Positions 1 through 8,206 of a DNA stretch of 64,000 bases are shown here, in pieces. The stretch covers positions 6,572,001-6,636,000 of the forward strand of contig NZ_CP117460.1 in assembly GCF_030687145.1 (NCBI RefSeq), in the 5' to 3' direction. The position numbers and the translations under genes are program-made. The stretch is from Pseudomonas sp. FP1742. GTDB lineage: Bacteria > Pseudomonadota > Gammaproteobacteria > Pseudomonadales > Pseudomonadaceae. The notes under the pieces were generated by a model that was not told the DNA's origin, did no database searches, and saw only the letters and a program-made list of their open reading frames with translations. Positions within the stretch are counted from its first letter, which is position 1. Every line of letters begins with the position of its first letter.

Positions 1-468
1 CACGTGTTCGGAAACGAATACCCAGGCCCCCGGCACTTCACCACCAATCGCCGCGCCCTGGATGACTCGCATCAGCAGCAACAGGATCGGCGCCCACATG
101 CCTATCTGCGCATAAGTTGGCAGCAAGCCCATGATCAGGGTGGGTACCGCCATCATGAAAATGCTCAGGGTGAACATCTTCTTGCGTCCCAGCAGGTCAC
201 CGAAGTGCGCCATGACGATGCCGCCCAGCGGTCGCGCCAGATAGCCCGCGGCGAAGATGCCGAACGTCTGCATCAGGCGCAACCACTCGGGCATGTCGGC
301 GGGGAAGAACAGTTTGCCGACGACCGTGGCAAAGAACACGAAGATGATGAAGTCGTAAAATTCCAGCGCGCCGCCCAGGGCGGACAGCGACAATGTCTTG
401 TAATCGTTGCGGGTCAGCGGTCGTGCGGGTTGGGCTGGTTGCGCGATGCTCGAGGGCGCTGTGGTCAT
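1..468 (-). CDS. MFS transporter, metabolite:H+ symporter (MHS) type, 3' part missing
   Basis: Inner-membrane carrier of the major facilitator superfamily, probably for an organic acid. The first 156 residues are present and the frame runs off the window at base 1. After a soluble tail (about residues 1-24) come hydrophobic segments, then the family loop motif RPLGGIVMAHFGDLLGRKK (about 79-97) between TM2 and TM3, and a segment with RVIQGAAIGGE near the edge. The motif and the GALEFYDF segment are typical of the KgtP/ProP-like MHS subfamily. The start ATG at 468 is the first in frame. The substrate cannot be told from this part. Confidence 0.85.
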   Translation of the reverse strand, partial: MTTAPSSIAQPAQPARPLTRNDYKTLSLSALGGALEFYDFIIFVFFATVVGKLFFPADMPEWLRLMQTFGIFAAGYLARPLGGIVMAHFGDLLGRKKMFTLSIFMMAVPTLIMGLLPTYAQIGMWAPILLLLMRVIQGAAIGGEVPGAWVFVSEHV

Positions 469-832
469 GGCAAGGGCTTCTCTTATAGTCGGATCTGCAA
501 CCTCAACAACGCTGGCGGAGGCTTGGGCAGGTTCGGCACGATAGCAAATTGTTCGAAAAAGCACATAGAGGCGCGTATTTGACAGTCGAAATGAGAACCG
601 GATGGTCGTCTCGGAGTCTACCGATCGATATACTCGCAATATTGCAACGGTTTGTAAGGGGTTGCTGTGCGAAACCGTCGTTGGCACCTGTCAGCCGATT
701 TCGCAGAGTTTCCCTTTAGGCGCCTTACGAAAAACGTGACGAACGTAGTATGTTCGGGGCTGAATCGTTTTTCCGAGACGGCTATTCACCCGCTACACCT
801 ACGATGAGTCACGGGTCAGAGGCACCCCCGGC
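469..832. other. intergenic region between divergent genes, nothing recognised
   Basis: This 364-base gap separates the MFS gene and the thioesterase gene, so it must hold both promoters. I see no REP element, clear palindromic operator, terminator or conserved small ORF in it. Confidence 0.5.
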
Positions 833-1237
833 ATGATAGAGCTCGAACAAGAAGATCCAATCCCGCAAGGCGACCTGGCCCTGCAAATCACCGCGCTTCC
901 GCGCGAAACCAACGGCTTTGGCGATATTTTCGGCGGCTGGCTGGTGGCGCAGATGGATTTGGCCGGCACCGCAATGGCCAGCAGGGTTGCAGGTGGGCGC
1001 GTGGCTACCGTTGCGATCGATCGCATGGCGTTCCTGGTGCCGGTGGCGGTGGGTGCTCAGCTTTCTTTCTATACCCAGACCCTGGAAATCGGCCGCAGCT
1101 CGATTCAGATGATGGTCGAGGTCTGGAGCGACGATCCACTGTCCAGCGAATGGCGAAAAGTGACCGAAGCCGTGTTTGTATTCGTCGCCATCGACGGCAG
1201 CGGCCGCACTCGTTCGGTTCCGCCTAGAGCGCGTTAA
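833..1237 (+). CDS. YciA-like acyl-CoA thioesterase (hotdog fold)
   Basis: Predicted cytoplasmic acyl-CoA thioesterase of 134 residues, about the YciA family size. The signature ETNGFGDIFGGWLVAQMDLAG (about residues 25-45, with the catalytic Asp of the hotdog family) and a following VAIDRMAFLVPV strand match YciA-type enzymes that hydrolyse a broad range of acyl-CoAs. It stands alone: its promoter must lie in the gap upstream, and the mutarotase gene follows after 56 bases in the same direction, so the two may be co-transcribed. The physiological substrate is not visible from sequence. Confidence 0.85.
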   Translation: MIELEQEDPIPQGDLALQITALPRETNGFGDIFGGWLVAQMDLAGTAMASRVAGGRVATVAIDRMAFLVPVAVGAQLSFYTQTLEIGRSSIQMMVEVWSDDPLSSEWRKVTEAVFVFVAIDGSGRTRSVPPRAR

Positions 1238-1293
1238 ACCCGGCGACCATTTTGCGGTCCATTGCAGCCCTGTTCCTGATTGAGAGTCGCCCC

Positions 1294-2193
1294 ATGAGCA
1301 CGCCCACCGTCGAAGCCGTGAAACTGGATGAACTGAACTGCTGGCGCATCCGCCACGGTCAGGCCGAATTGCTGGTGGCCCAGCAAGGCGCGCACATCCT
1401 CAGTTATCAACTGGCCGGCCAACCGCCACTGATCTGGCTCAACGACGAGGCGGTGTTCAAGACCGGCAAGGCTATTCGTGCCGGCGTGCCAGTGTGCTGG
1501 CCGTGGTTCGGCAATCTGTCGCGCAACCCGCAGAGTGTCCAGGCCATGCGCGTCAGCCAGGAACCGCCGACGGCTCACGGGCTGGTGCGGGCGATGAACT
1601 GGGAGCTGGTCGGCATCGAATCCGAGGGCGAAAGCCTGAAAGCGGAGTTCGTCCTGCCCTACCCCGAAGGCGGCCTGCCGGGATGGCCGCATCAGGTGGA
1701 CTTGAAGCTGAGCATTCGTCTGGATGAGCAGTTGCATATCAGCCTGACAAGCGAAAACAAGGGCGCCGAACATGTCACGATCAGTCAGGCGCTGCACAGT
1801 TACTTCGCGGTCAGCGATGTGCGCAACGTGCACGTTGAAGGGCTGGATGGCTTGAGCTACATCGAGACGCTGGACGACTGGAAAACCGTCACCCAGACCG
1901 GCGATCTGCGTTTTACCGGCGAGACCGATCGCATCTATCTCAATACCCCGCCAAAACTGAGCATCGTTGACCCGCACTGGGAACGACGCATCGAACTGAC
2001 CAGCAGCGGCTCTCGTTCTGCGGTGATCTGGAACCCGTGGATCGACCGCGCGGCGGCGTTCAGCGACATGGCTGACGATGGCTGGCAGCGCATGTTGTGC
2101 ATTGAAACGGCGAATGTGATGGGTGATGTGGTGACCCTGGCGCCGGGTGCGAGCCATACCCTGGGCGTGAGCATCGCCAGCAACCCTCTATAA
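1294..2193 (+). CDS. D-hexose-6-phosphate mutarotase (YeaD family)
   Basis: Cytoplasmic aldose-1-epimerase-like protein of 299 residues. It interconverts alpha and beta anomers of hexose 6-phosphates, feeding glycolytic/Entner-Doudoroff flux. The beta-sandwich family pattern is visible: GAHILSYQ near the N-terminus, RAGVPVCWPWFG, the active-site His region PPTAHGLVR, HSYFAVSD, and a C-terminal WNPW segment with a conserved Glu (CIETANV). The frame is open 14 codons further upstream, but the ATG at 1294 aligns with the family N-terminus and has GAGAG in front of it. A REPIN follows the stop. Confidence 0.9.
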   Translation: MSTPTVEAVKLDELNCWRIRHGQAELLVAQQGAHILSYQLAGQPPLIWLNDEAVFKTGKAIRAGVPVCWPWFGNLSRNPQSVQAMRVSQEPPTAHGLVRAMNWELVGIESEGESLKAEFVLPYPEGGLPGWPHQVDLKLSIRLDEQLHISLTSENKGAEHVTISQALHSYFAVSDVRNVHVEGLDGLSYIETLDDWKTVTQTGDLRFTGETDRIYLNTPPKLSIVDPHWERRIELTSSGSRSAVIWNPWIDRAAAFSDMADDGWQRMLCIETANVMGDVVTLAPGASHTLGVSIASNPL

Positions 2194-2211
2194 GCAACAC
2201 CATAAACCCAA

Positions 2212-2301
2212 TGTGGGAGCGGGCTTGCTCGCGAAGGCGGTGTATCAGTCGACATCAATGTTGCCTGACACACCGCCTTCGCGAGCAAGCCCGCTCCCAC
2301 A
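2212..2301. repeat. REPIN (paired REP, GCGGGCTTGCTCGCGA core)
   Basis: Two inverted copies of the REP core flank about 40 bases of spacer. It lies in the convergent gap between the mutarotase gene and the DUF3299 gene. This placement between 3' ends is typical of Pseudomonas REPINs. Confidence 0.9.
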
Positions 2302-2330
2302 ATTGATCTGTGCCAGGCTGACTGGCGTTT

Positions 2331-2867
2331 TTACAAATCCGACTCCTTGACCACCCGCACTTGCGCCGCGTCCAGCGCATACGCCGCATCCGCCAGATCG
2401 TTGTTGACCTTCTCGATCTTCAGCGTGCCGGTCACCCACAGCGGCGTGTAGATGTCATTCAGCTTCAAGCCTTTTGGATAACGCACCAGCACCAACTGGT
2501 TAGGCGGCGGTGGTGGCACATGGATGCAAGCGCCCGGATATGGCACGAGAAAGAACAACGTGCTGCGGCCCTTGGCATCGGTTTCCAGCGGTACCGGGTA
2601 ACCGCCGATGCGGATGTGCTTGTCGTTCATCGACGGCACGGTTTTGGTCGAATACATCACCGCCGGCAAGCCCTTGCTCTGCTTCATGCCACCCTTTTGG
2701 GTAAAGGTGCCATTGGCTTCCGGGGAGTTGTGATCGATTTCGGGCATGGCCTCGAGGGCCTTCTGGTCCGACTTGGGCATCAGTTCGAGCCAGTCGGTTT
2801 CCGGTAGTTCGCCGGCATGGGCCAAACCACTGCCCAGGAATAAAAGAGTCAACAGAAGACGGCGCAT
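2331..2867 (-). CDS. exported DUF3299-family protein
   Basis: Protein of 178 residues with a clear signal peptide (MRRLLLTLLFLGSGLAHA) and no other membrane segment, so probably periplasmic. It contains a DUF3299-type domain: residues about 65-170 include HIRIGGYPVPLE, a segment with GACIHVPPPPPNQ (a conserved Cys-x-His next to a proline run) and the C-terminal VTGTLK strand. The function of this family is unknown; the Cys/His pair suggests, but does not prove, metal or haem binding. The ATG at 2867 is chosen because the signal peptide starts there; the open frame reaches further upstream. Confidence 0.8.
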   Translation of the reverse strand: MRRLLLTLLFLGSGLAHAGELPETDWLELMPKSDQKALEAMPEIDHNSPEANGTFTQKGGMKQSKGLPAVMYSTKTVPSMNDKHIRIGGYPVPLETDAKGRSTLFFLVPYPGACIHVPPPPPNQLVLVRYPKGLKLNDIYTPLWVTGTLKIEKVNNDLADAAYALDAAQVRVVKESDL

Positions 2868-2955
2868 GAAGGTGCTCGACAAAGGAAAGGACGGTGTAAC
2901 GCCGAGCATTCTAGCCCTCTCCGACGGCGGCGCAGAGAGGGCTTTGTCGCCTCAA

Positions 2956-3201
2956 TCAGTTCTTTTTGATCAGACCGTAGATCACCAGCAATACCACCGC
3001 GCCCACCAGCGCACCAATGAAGCCTGCGCCCTGACCCGCATGATAGATGCCCAGGGCCTGGCCGCCGTAAGTGGCCGCCAGCGAACCGCCGATACCGAGC
3101 AGAATGGTCATGATCCAGCCCATGCTGTCATCGCCCGGTTTCAGAAACCGAGCCAGCAGGCCGACGATCAGGCCGATAAAGATGGTTCCGATAATTCCCA
3201 T
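2956..3201 (-). CDS. GlsB/YeaQ/YmgE family stress-response membrane protein
   Basis: Very small inner-membrane protein (81 residues) with three hydrophobic segments rich in Gly and Ala, beginning MGIIGTIFIGLIVGLLARF. The spacing GWIMTILLGIGGSLAATYGG and the GFIGALVGAVVLLVIYG end match the transglycosylase-associated (GlsB/YeaQ) family, usually induced by envelope or stationary-phase stress. Its molecular role is not known. The start at 3201 follows an AGGGAAATG-type ribosome site; upstream in-frame codons do not resemble the family. Confidence 0.85.
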   Translation of the reverse strand: MGIIGTIFIGLIVGLLARFLKPGDDSMGWIMTILLGIGGSLAATYGGQALGIYHAGQGAGFIGALVGAVVLLVIYGLIKKN

Positions 3202-3319
3202 GGCATTTCCCTCTGATTGAATGGGTGAGGCAGGACACTTGGCCAAAGCCTAGACAGACTTTGGCATCCTGCCATCAGAGAACGGCGGCCTCGGAAGGTT
3301 CCGCCGCTGCCACATGAAA

Positions 3320-4402
3320 CTATTCGGCAATGAGCGCTTCGACCTTGAGGATCTGTGCTGCCAACGTCTCACGGTCCGCACAACGCAGATTGGCGTGACC
3401 AACCTTGCGGCCGACCTTGAAAGCCTTGCCGTAGTGATGCAGGTGGCAGTCAGCAATCGCGATCACTTTCTCTACCGGTGGCACGACCCCAATGAAGTTG
3501 AGCATCGCGCTCTCGCCAACCTTGGCCGTCGAACCCAACGGCAGACCGGCGATGGCCCGCAGGTGGTTTTCGAACTGACTGCACTCGGCGCCTTCGGTGG
3601 TCCAGTGCCCGGAGTTGTGCACACGCGGGGCGATCTCGTTGGCCTTGAGGCCACCATCGACTTCGAAGAACTCGAACGCCATCACGCCGACGTAATCCAA
3701 CTGCTTGAGCACCCGGCTGGAGTAGTCTTCAGCCAGGGCTTGCAACGGGTGGTCGGTGCTGGCCACGGACAGTTTGAGGATGCCGCTGTCGTGGGTGTTG
3801 TGAACCAGCGGGTAGAACCTGGTTTCGCCATCGCGAGCACGCACCGCGATCAGCGAGACTTCGCCAGTGAACGGCACGAAGCCTTCCAGCAGGCAGGCGA
3901 CACTGCCCAACTCGGCAAAGGTGCCGACCACGTCTTCAGGTTTGCGCAGGACTTTCTGGCCCTTGCCGTCGTAACCCAGGGTGCGGGTTTTCAGCACGGC
4001 TGGCAGGCCGATGGAAGCCACGGCGGCGTCCAGGTCAGCCTGGGACTGGATGTCGGCGAACGCAGGAGTCGGAATTCCCAGGTCCTTGAACATGCTTTTT
4101 TCGAACCAGCGATCGCGGGCGATGCGCAGGGCTTCGGCGCTCGGGTACACCGGGACGAATTGCGACAGGAAGGCCACGGTTTCGGCCGGGACGCTTTCGA
4201 ACTCGAAGGTCACCAGATCGACTTCATCGGCCAGCTGACGCAGGTGATCCTGATCGCCGTAATCGGCCCGCAGATGTTCACCCAGCGCAGCGGCACAGGC
4301 GTCCGGCGCAGGGTCGAGGAAAGCGAAGTTCATGCCCAGCGGAGTGCCCGCCAGTGCCAACATGCGACCCAACTGGCCGCCACCGATTACACCGATCTTC
4401 AT
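3320..4402 (-). CDS. purK: 5-(carboxyamino)imidazole ribonucleotide synthase
   Basis: ATP-grasp enzyme of 360 residues. It converts AIR, bicarbonate and ATP to N5-CAIR in de novo purine synthesis. The N-terminal biotin-carboxylase-like fold starts MKIGVIGGGQLGRML. The middle carries ATP-grasp elements (TRTLGYDGKGQ, LLEGFVPF, EVSLIAVRARDG). The C-terminal part contains NEIAPRVHNSGHWT, the metal and substrate-binding signature of PurK. It follows purE with an 11-base gap, so the two are one operon and the N5-CAIR product passes to PurE. The start at 4402 fits all PurK proteins; the open frame extends upstream inside purE only by chance. Confidence 0.97.
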   Translation of the reverse strand: MKIGVIGGGQLGRMLALAGTPLGMNFAFLDPAPDACAAALGEHLRADYGDQDHLRQLADEVDLVTFEFESVPAETVAFLSQFVPVYPSAEALRIARDRWFEKSMFKDLGIPTPAFADIQSQADLDAAVASIGLPAVLKTRTLGYDGKGQKVLRKPEDVVGTFAELGSVACLLEGFVPFTGEVSLIAVRARDGETRFYPLVHNTHDSGILKLSVASTDHPLQALAEDYSSRVLKQLDYVGVMAFEFFEVDGGLKANEIAPRVHNSGHWTTEGAECSQFENHLRAIAGLPLGSTAKVGESAMLNFIGVVPPVEKVIAIADCHLHHYGKAFKVGRKVGHANLRCADRETLAAQILKVEALIAE

Positions 4403-4413
4403 CGTCAACAACC

Positions 4414-4905
4414 TCAGGCGATGCGTGGGTCTGGATTGTCCAGGACGCTGTCTGTCTGCTCTGCGCGGAATTTTTTCAACACGGTATGAAATTGCGGATG
4501 CTTGGCGCCCAGGATGCTCGCCGAGAGCAGCGCTGCGTTGATTGCGCCGGCCTTGCCGATAGCCAGGGTGGCGACCGGAATGCCCGCGGGCATCTGCACG
4601 ATAGAGAGCAGCGAATCGACGCCCGAGAGCATCGACGACTGCACCGGCACGCCCAGCACCGGCAGATGGGTCTTGGCCGCACACATGCCTGGCAAGTGGG
4701 CCGCGCCACCGGCACCGGCGATGATCACCTCGATACCACGGGCCTCAGCCTCTTCGGCGTACTGGAACAGCAGGTCCGGGGTGCGGTGGGCAGAGACCAC
4801 TTTCACCTCGTAAGGGATGCCGAGCTTTTCCAGCATATCGGCGGTGTGGCTAAGGGTGGACCAATCGGACTTGGAGCCCATGATCACGCCAACCAGTGCG
4901 CTCAT
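4414..4905 (-). CDS. purE: N5-carboxyaminoimidazole ribonucleotide mutase
   Basis: Class I PurE of 163 residues. It moves the carboxyl group of N5-CAIR to give CAIR. The phosphate-binding GSKSDW motif lies at about residues 10-15, the catalytic-His segment SAHRTPD at about 40-46, and the [10 protein letters not shown] loop at about 70-79. First gene of the purE-purK operon. The ribosome site (AGAGAGAAGAGG) precedes the ATG at 4905. The 5' leader holds a terminator-like hairpin (4944-4976), so transcription attenuation is possible. Confidence 0.97.
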   Translation of the reverse strand: MSALVGVIMGSKSDWSTLSHTADMLEKLGIPYEVKVVSAHRTPDLLFQYAEEAEARGIEVIIAGAGGAAHLPGMCAAKTHLPVLGVPVQSSMLSGVDSLLSIVQMPAGIPVATLAIGKAGAINAALLSASILGAKHPQFHTVLKKFRAEQTDSVLDNPDPRIA

Positions 4906-4943
4906 CGTCGTGCCTCTTCTCTCTGGGCGCCCGCAGGCGCGTC

Positions 4944-4976
4944 AAAAAACAACAAGCCACGCAAAATGCGTGGCTT
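4944..4976 (-). terminator. intrinsic terminator/attenuator candidate in the purE leader
   Basis: On the minus strand, a perfect 10-bp stem (AAGCCACGCA / TGCGTGGCTT) with a 3-base loop is followed by GTTGTTTTTT. It ends about 39 bases before the purE ATG. A TATACT -10 candidate lies upstream at 5025-5020, so a purE transcript would cross this hairpin. It could instead simply end read-through from the LysR gene upstream. Confidence 0.65.
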
Positions 4977-5130
4977 GATTGTACGAATTATGGCCAGTCA
5001 AACCGGCCGAAGGCCGCGCAGTATACCTCAAAGAAGCAGATAAACAGCCCCCAATACGACCATCTGTCATACGGCGCAAAGTGCCGGTTTTATTGACTCT
5101 GAGGTCAGCGAAAGAGCAACACAAATCCCC

Positions 5131-5218
5131 TGTGGAGCGGGCTTGTTCGCGAAGACGGTGGCACATCCAGCATTAATGTGACTGACAGACCGCTTTCGCG
5201 AGCAAGCCCGCTCCCACA
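5131..5218. repeat. REPIN, one arm with a base deletion
   Basis: Inverted pair of the REP core between the purE leader and the 3' end of the LysR gene. The left arm reads TGTGGAGCGGGCTTGTTCGCGA, one G shorter and one base different from the right arm. Confidence 0.85.
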
Positions 5219-5235
5219 TTGGATCTTCATTATGC

Positions 5236-6153
5236 TCAAGATCCGGTCGTGCCTTGCGCCGCACCGCCCTCAAGCTTGCGCCACAGCAACCGCACATTCG
5301 CCTTGCGCACCAGTGCGCAGCGATACAGGCGAATCTCCAGCGGCACATGCCATTGCGGGCCGCCGCAGATCACCAGTTCGCCCCGGGCAAGTTCGGCACG
5401 CACGCTCAATTGCGGCACCCAGGCGATGCCGAGACCTTCCAGAGCCATGCTTTTCAGGCTATCGGCCATGGCGGTTTCGTAGATCGTGGTGAAGCGCAAG
5501 GCGCGCTGACGCAGCAAGCCGTTCACCGAACGCCCGAGAAACGCTCCGGCGCTGTAGGCCAGCAAAGGCACGCTGGACTCGCCTTCCAGGTCGAACAATG
5601 GTTTGCCATCAGCGTCCGCGGCGCACACCGGGAGCATTTCGGTGTCGCCCAAATGCAGTGACGGGAAAATTTCCGGGTCCATTTGCATCGCGGAGTCCGG
5701 ATCATAGAACGCCAGCATCAGGTCACAGCCGCCTTCACGCAGTGCATGCACCGCGTCACCCACGTTGGTGGCCACCAGTCGGGTGGCGATGTTCAGCCCT
5801 TCGTTGCGCAATTGTGCGATCCAGCGCGGAAAGAAACCCAGCGCCAGGGAGTGGGCGGCGGCGACTTGTATCACCTCGCCCTGCCCGCCTTCCAGATGAT
5901 GAAGATGACGCAACACTTCACCCAATTGTTCGACCACGGTTCGCGCGGTGACAAGAAACAGCTGCCCTGCCGCCGTCAGCTCGACCGGGGTGCGGGAGCG
6001 GTTGACCAGGGTCAGCCCCAGCGCGGCTTCGAGGCTGCGGATCCGTCGGCTGAAGGCAGGCTGGGTCACGAAGCGTCTTTCGGCCGCCTGGGAGAAGCTG
6101 CGGGTGGCAGCCAGAGCACTAAAGTCCTCCAGCCATTTGCTTTCCAGATTCAT
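5236..6153 (-). CDS. LysR-type regulator, HypT (YjiE)-like
   Basis: Transcription factor of 305 residues. An N-terminal winged helix-turn-helix (about residues 5-64, with SFSQAAERRFVTQPAFSRRI) is followed by a LysR substrate-binding domain. The opening NLESKWLEDFSALA and the segments VAAAHSLALGF and LEGLGIAWVPQ align well with E. coli HypT, the hypochlorite-responsive regulator, as I remember it. Its relation to HypT oxidation chemistry is inferred only; I did not verify the oxidised methionines. The ATG at 6153 fits the family start. It is divergent from aspA with a 180-base gap that contains a short inverted repeat. Confidence 0.85.
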   Translation of the reverse strand: MNLESKWLEDFSALAATRSFSQAAERRFVTQPAFSRRIRSLEAALGLTLVNRSRTPVELTAAGQLFLVTARTVVEQLGEVLRHLHHLEGGQGEVIQVAAAHSLALGFFPRWIAQLRNEGLNIATRLVATNVGDAVHALREGGCDLMLAFYDPDSAMQMDPEIFPSLHLGDTEMLPVCAADADGKPLFDLEGESSVPLLAYSAGAFLGRSVNGLLRQRALRFTTIYETAMADSLKSMALEGLGIAWVPQLSVRAELARGELVICGGPQWHVPLEIRLYRCALVRKANVRLLWRKLEGGAAQGTTGS

Positions 6154-6220
6154 CACGCCCTCCCGGACATGCACCAATTTAGGTCACACGTTCGCCGCGT
6201 ACGCGGCGTCACACGGGCAT

Positions 6221-6237
6221 TATGCCGAATGTGCATA
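6221..6237. promoter_or_regulatory. possible LysR-type operator between hypT-like gene and aspA
   Basis: TATGC and GCATA form an inverted repeat with a 7-base spacer in the divergent promoter region, consistent with a LysR half-site pair. A separate 16-base palindrome, CGCCGCGTACGCGGCG, lies about 20 bases to the left. Confidence 0.3.
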
Positions 6238-6333
6238 GGCTAGTGTTTAACAGCATTGGCCCAAAAATCTTCACAAGCCTAGCATTTGCGCTGTTCCGGC
6301 ACAGACCGGGTCCATATCGAGATGATTTCTATC

Positions 6334-7758
6334 ATGTCTTCCGCTGCATCTTTCCGCACAGAAAAAGACCTGCTTGGCGTACTCGAAGTACCTGCTCAAG
6401 CGTATTACGGCATCCAGACCCTGCGAGCGGTGAACAACTTCCGTCTCTCAGGCGTTCCGATTTCGCATTACCCGAAACTGGTTGTTGGTCTGGCGATGGT
6501 CAAACAGGCCGCCGCTGACGCCAACCGCGAGCTGGGTCACCTGAGCGAAGCCAAGCACGCAGCCATCAGCGAAGCCTGTGCCCGATTGATCCGCGGCGAT
6601 TTCCACGAAGAGTTCGTGGTGGACATGATTCAAGGCGGCGCTGGCACTTCAACCAACATGAATGCCAACGAAGTCATCGCCAACATCGCGCTGGAGGCCA
6701 TGGGCCACAGCAAGGGCGAATACCAGTACCTGCACCCGAACAACGACGTGAACATGGCGCAGTCGACCAACGACGCCTACCCGACGGCCATCCGTCTGGG
6801 TCTGCTGTTGGGCCACGACGCACTGCTGGCCAGCCTCGACAGCCTGATCCAGTCGTTCGCCGCCAAAGGTGAAGAATTCAGCCACGTTCTGAAGATGGGT
6901 CGTACCCAGCTGCAAGACGCCGTGCCAATGACCCTGGGCCAGGAATTCCGCGCCTTCGCCACCACCCTGAGCGAAGACCTCGCGCGCCTGAAAACCCTGG
7001 CGCCTGAACTGCTGACCGAAGTGAACCTGGGCGGCACCGCGATCGGTACCGGCATCAACGCCGACCCGCGTTACCAGGCCCTGGCCGTTCAGCGTCTGGC
7101 CCTGATCAGCGGTCAACCGCTGGTTCCAGCCGCCGACCTGATCGAAGCCACTTCCGACATGGGCGCCTTCGTGCTGTTCTCCGGCATGCTCAAGCGCACC
7201 GCGGTCAAGCTGTCGAAGATCTGCAACGACCTGCGTCTGCTGTCCAGCGGCCCACGCACCGGCATCAACGAAATCAACCTGCCGGCACGTCAGCCAGGCA
7301 GCTCGATCATGCCAGGCAAGGTCAACCCGGTTATCCCTGAAGCCGTGAACCAGGTGGCGTTCCAGATCATCGGCAACGACCTGGCCCTGACCATCGCGGC
7401 CGAAGGCGGCCAGCTGCAGCTGAACGTGATGGAGCCGCTGATCGCCTTCAAGATCTTCGACTCGATCCGCCTGCTGCAACGTGCCATGGACATGCTGCGC
7501 GAGCACTGCATCGTCGGCATCACCGCCAACGAAGAGCGTTGCCGTGAACTGGTCGAACACTCGATTGGCCTGGTCACCGCGCTGAACCCGTACATCGGCT
7601 ATGAAAACGCCACCCGCATTGCCCGTGTTGCCCTCGAAAGCGGCCGCGGCGTGCTGGAACTGGTGCGCGAGGAACGCTTGCTCGACGAAGAAATGCTCGC
7701 CGACATCCTGCGCCCGGAAAACATGATTGCTCCGCGTCTGGTGCCTCTGAAGGCTTGA
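6334..7758 (+). CDS. aspA: aspartate ammonia-lyase
   Basis: Cytoplasmic tetrameric lyase of 474 residues that deaminates L-aspartate to fumarate and ammonium. The fumarase/aspartase superfamily features are all seen: GGAGTSTNMNANEV (about residues 98-111), NDVNMAQSTND, TQLQDAVPMTLGQE, and the catalytic-loop signature GSSIMPGKVNPV (about 320-331). The start at 6334 (MSSAASFRTEKD) matches Pseudomonas AspA; an ATG four codons earlier is also possible. A strong terminator follows. The downstream amino-acid symporter and asparaginase make an Asn/Asp/Ala utilisation neighbourhood. Confidence 0.95.
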   Translation: MSSAASFRTEKDLLGVLEVPAQAYYGIQTLRAVNNFRLSGVPISHYPKLVVGLAMVKQAAADANRELGHLSEAKHAAISEACARLIRGDFHEEFVVDMIQGGAGTSTNMNANEVIANIALEAMGHSKGEYQYLHPNNDVNMAQSTNDAYPTAIRLGLLLGHDALLASLDSLIQSFAAKGEEFSHVLKMGRTQLQDAVPMTLGQEFRAFATTLSEDLARLKTLAPELLTEVNLGGTAIGTGINADPRYQALAVQRLALISGQPLVPAADLIEATSDMGAFVLFSGMLKRTAVKLSKICNDLRLLSSGPRTGINEINLPARQPGSSIMPGKVNPVIPEAVNQVAFQIIGNDLALTIAAEGGQLQLNVMEPLIAFKIFDSIRLLQRAMDMLREHCIVGITANEERCRELVEHSIGLVTALNPYIGYENATRIARVALESGRGVLELVREERLLDEEMLADILRPENMIAPRLVPLKA

Positions 7759-7828
7759 CCAAACGCTGGCTCTACTCACCAGGAGCCCCGCTCACCAGGT
7801 CGAGGGACTAGACACCTCTCACCTTTTG

Positions 7829-7866
7829 AGGGCTTGGAGATCGCTCTCCAAGCCCTTTTTTTTAAC
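7829..7866 (+). terminator. rho-independent terminator after aspA
   Basis: An 11-bp stem (GGGCTTGGAGA / TCTCCAAGCCC) with a TCGC loop is followed by eight or more T. It isolates aspA from the symporter gene. Confidence 0.92.
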
Positions 7867-8206
7867 GTTATGAGAGGTAAAAAAAGACTTCTGTGGAAGT
7901 GGCCTGATTCTCTCCCACACGAGCCTGTCCCCCAAAAAGGTCAGGTGTTTTAAAGCTTCGTTTCGTCGCTTGCACCACAACCGTGCAGACGGATGGCACG
8001 CTCCTATGTATAGTGCCGGCCCTCTTCGCGTGAGCGGTCGTCGGTAACGAGGCCCAAACCCATGCGAAAACCCGAACTAATAACAACCCGCGATATGGAA
8101 CCGGAACGAGCTTCGATCCACCTGTTGCACCCCGCGAAGGCGGGTGTGACGCGATGTGTCGGACCATCCAGTATTCGCACACACAAAAAATAGCGAGGAA
8201 TAATCC
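7867..8206. other. long upstream region of the amino-acid symporter gene
   Basis: About 340 bases between the aspA terminator and the symporter start. A -10-like TATAGT lies at 8009-8014 without a good -35, which would give a leader of roughly 185 bases. An imperfect hairpin (CACCCCGC / GCGGGTG) lies near 8127-8147. I looked for glycine-riboswitch signatures and did not find them. Confidence 0.4.

Noticed and set aside
2212..2301. Repeats across the window as a CRISPR array
   Set aside because: They are scattered REP palindromes between genes, not regularly spaced direct repeats with spacers, and no cas gene is present.
7867..8206. Glycine riboswitch before the alanine/glycine symporter
   Set aside because: The conserved glycine-aptamer blocks were not found; only an imperfect hairpin is present.
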